Shown here: positions 5,788-6,675 of the stretch, one piece after another
Layout of the letters: the number at the start of each line of letters is the position of its first letter
Position numbering within the stretch: position 1 is the stretch's first letter
NCBI GenBank assembly: GCA_031266295.1
Contig: JAISBH010000283.1
Coordinates: 1-6,675, forward strand
Source of the DNA: Oscillospiraceae bacterium
GTDB lineage: Bacteria > Bacillota > Clostridia > Christensenellales > Aristaeellaceae
Reading direction: 5' to 3'
DNA length: 6,675 nt
Notes under the pieces: model-generated
Databases searched by the model: none
Told to the model about the DNA's origin: nothing
The model's input: the letters and a program-made list of their open reading frames with translations, nothing else
Translations under genes and position numbers: made by a program

Positions 5788-5841
5788 AATCCATCAATTT
5801 TAGAGGGCAAAGCACAGAAGGGAACTGGGATGGCTTATGGA

Positions 5842-5867
5842 CCCTGGGGAGGGGAGTCAGGGCTTTT
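5842..5867 (+). terminator. Weak stem followed by a T-run in the kinase gene leader
   Basis: CCCTG (5842-5846) can pair with CAGGG (5858-5862), followed by C and TTTT (5864-5867). The stem has only five pairs and an 11-base purine-rich loop. If the promoter at 5760 is real, this would be an attenuator-like element in the leader, but support is thin. Confidence 0.2.
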
Positions 5868-5905
5868 ATTGGTCGCACTATTTCGCGCGTATGTATTTTG
5901 CGTTT

Positions 5906-5975
5906 AAGGAGGAATAACGGCGCTGCTTGTGGAACAAAATGGTATGAAGGCTTTGTGAGAGGCTTATCAAGGAGG
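5906..5975 (+). other. Two AAGGAGG ribosome sites in tandem before the kinase-like gene
   Basis: AAGGAGG occurs at 5906-5912 and again at 5969-5975. The second is five bases before the ATG at 5981 and serves the kinase-like gene. The first has no start codon at a normal distance; the nearest starts are a GTG at 5929 (a nine-codon frame ending at 5958) and an ATG at 5939 (two codons). An eight-codon frame from the ATG at 5891 reads through the first site. The first site could drive a tiny leader peptide, mark a decayed gene, or be chance. I see no protein-coding gene in 5721-5980. Confidence 0.35.
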
Positions 5976-5980
5976 TTGTT

Positions 5981-6610
5981 ATGTCTGCACCATACGTTGT
6001 TACCATCGCCCGCGGGTTCGGCAGCGGCGGCAAGGAGGTTGGAGCCAAACTGGCGCAGAGGATGGGTATTCCTGTTTATGAACGGCAGATACTGCGCTTG
6101 GCGTCCGACGAAAGCGGCCTGAATGAAGCGTTGTTTGGGATGGTCGATGAGAAACTGACGGGCATGACACTGATCAAGAAGCTGACAGGCATCCCGTTTC
6201 ACACCGTGGCCGAGCCGCAGGACTCAACCTTCGTTTCAGATGTGAATCTATACAACCTACAGGCGGAGATAATCCGCAAACTGGCGAAGTCGGAGTCATG
6301 CGTCATAATCGGCAAGTGCGCGGATTACGTGCTAAGGGATTACACGAACGCGGCTAGTTTTTATATTGAGGCGCCGCGTGCGGACTGCGTACGGTCGATA
6401 GTCGCGAAGCTGGGGGTTAGCGAGAAGGACGCGCACAGACTGATCCACAAGACAGATAAATATAGGGCGGATTACTACAAGTATTACACCAACGGCGGGT
6501 TGTGGACGAATCCGATCAATTATGACATGACGCTAAACAGCGCGCGTGTTGGGCGAGAGCGGTGTGTAGACGTGATTGAGCATTACATTCGGCTCAAGTT
6601 CGGGTTATAA
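5981..6610 (+). CDS. Cytidylate-kinase-like family protein
   Basis: The 209-residue protein starts at an ATG with AAGGAGG five bases upstream. It has the family pattern: the beta-1 strand and P-loop VVTIARGFGSGGKEVG (6-21), a YERQIL segment (33-38), a CVIIGKCADYVL block (107-118) where relatives usually have GRCADYIL, then DKYRADYYKYYT (159-170) and NPINYDMTLNSARVG (177-191). The family (PF13189-type) is a P-loop NMP-kinase relative common in Clostridia. True CMP phosphorylation has not been shown for most members, so the substrate is uncertain. The nucleotide-binding Gly-Ser-Gly-Gly-Lys core is intact. It is cytosolic, with no membrane segment. It is divergent from cas6 and appears to be a single-gene unit. 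The conservative name is preferred over cmk because the order and length of motifs differ from genuine cytidylate kinase. Confidence 0.9.
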   Translation: MSAPYVVTIARGFGSGGKEVGAKLAQRMGIPVYERQILRLASDESGLNEALFGMVDEKLTGMTLIKKLTGIPFHTVAEPQDSTFVSDVNLYNLQAEIIRKLAKSESCVIIGKCADYVLRDYTNAASFYIEAPRADCVRSIVAKLGVSEKDAHRLIHKTDKYRADYYKYYTNGGLWTNPINYDMTLNSARVGRERCVDVIEHYIRLKFGL

Positions 6611-6620
6611 GGTTGGGTAC

Positions 6621-6639
6621 GGCGCGGCGCATCCGCGCC
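6621..6639 (+). terminator. GC-rich hairpin after the kinase-like gene
   Basis: GGCGCGG (6621-6627) pairs perfectly with CCGCGCC (6633-6639) around a CGCAT loop, ten bases after the stop. Only TT follows before a G-run, so the usual T-tract is missing or lost in the unreliable sequence beyond 6642. Confidence 0.4.
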
Positions 6640-6642
6640 TTC

Positions 6643-6670
6643 GGGGGGGGGGGGGGCGGGGCCCCCCCCC
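6643..6670. other. Poly-G/poly-C low-complexity end, probable sequence artefact
   Basis: A run of 14 G (6643-6656), one C, four G, then nine C (6662-6670) closes the window. Such runs at a contig end usually reflect no-signal base calls or a collapsed or inverted read join. Nothing biological should be read from it. Confidence 0.6.
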
Positions 6671-6675
6671 ACGCC

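Noticed and set aside
5690..5980. A CRISPR array between cas6 and the kinase gene
   Set aside because: Only one repeat-like copy could be found; no second copy at repeat-plus-spacer distance, so an array is not claimed.
5744..6202. Minus-strand open frame of 152 codons crossing the kinase gene start
   Set aside because: It runs across the intergenic region and the 5' end of a strong plus-strand gene; no motif recognised.

Overview
The window looks like chromosomal DNA from an uncultured, moderately GC-rich, Gram-positive-type Firmicute, probably of the class Clostridia and tentatively Christensenellales-like. The grounds are strong AAGGAGG-type Shine-Dalgarno sites, a DUF1934/YwiB-like gene, a cytidylate-kinase-like gene and an ArsR-family regulator of the Clostridia/Paenibacillus type. 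No rRNA, tRNA, insertion sequence or complete CRISPR array is visible. The right edge ends in a poly-G/poly-C tract that is probably an assembly or sequencing artefact.

Layout. Positions 1-741 (+) hold the 3' part of an ArsR-family regulator whose N-terminal DNA-binding part lies outside the window. Convergent to it is a two-gene operon on the minus strand, 3484 to 785: a MotA/TolQ/ExbB-type membrane channel with a long helical cytoplasmic tail (ZorA-like), then a MotB/OmpA-type stator protein with a long coiled-coil stalk (ZorB-like). A divergent intergenic region (3485-3730) carries two oppositely oriented promoters that share the same bases. To its right, on the plus strand, lie a DUF1934-like beta-barrel protein and an overlapping, cysteine-rich protein of unknown function (3731-4730). 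A short convergent intergenic region with two inverted repeats follows, then a well-preserved cas6 CRISPR endoribonuclease on the minus strand (5612 to 4869). Its leader contains a single CRISPR-repeat-like element and a strong hairpin. The last gene (5981-6610, +) encodes a cytidylate-kinase-like P-loop protein.

How the genes may work together. ZorA and ZorB are expected to form a membrane ion-driven motor of the 5:2 MotAB/ExbBD class, anchored to peptidoglycan by ZorB and projecting a helical tail into the cytoplasm. This architecture is known from the Zorya anti-phage systems, but no ZorC, ZorD or ZorE effector is present, and the operon is closed on both sides by genes on the other strand. 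It is therefore either an effector-less or two-gene relative of Zorya, a defence motor whose effector is elsewhere, or a non-defence envelope motor. A Cas6 gene 1.4 kb away is compatible with a small defence neighbourhood, but the DUF1934 and kinase-like neighbours look like ordinary chromosome. The most notable points are the effector-less ZorAB pair with its very long ZorB stalk and the solitary repeat-like element plus hairpin in front of cas6.
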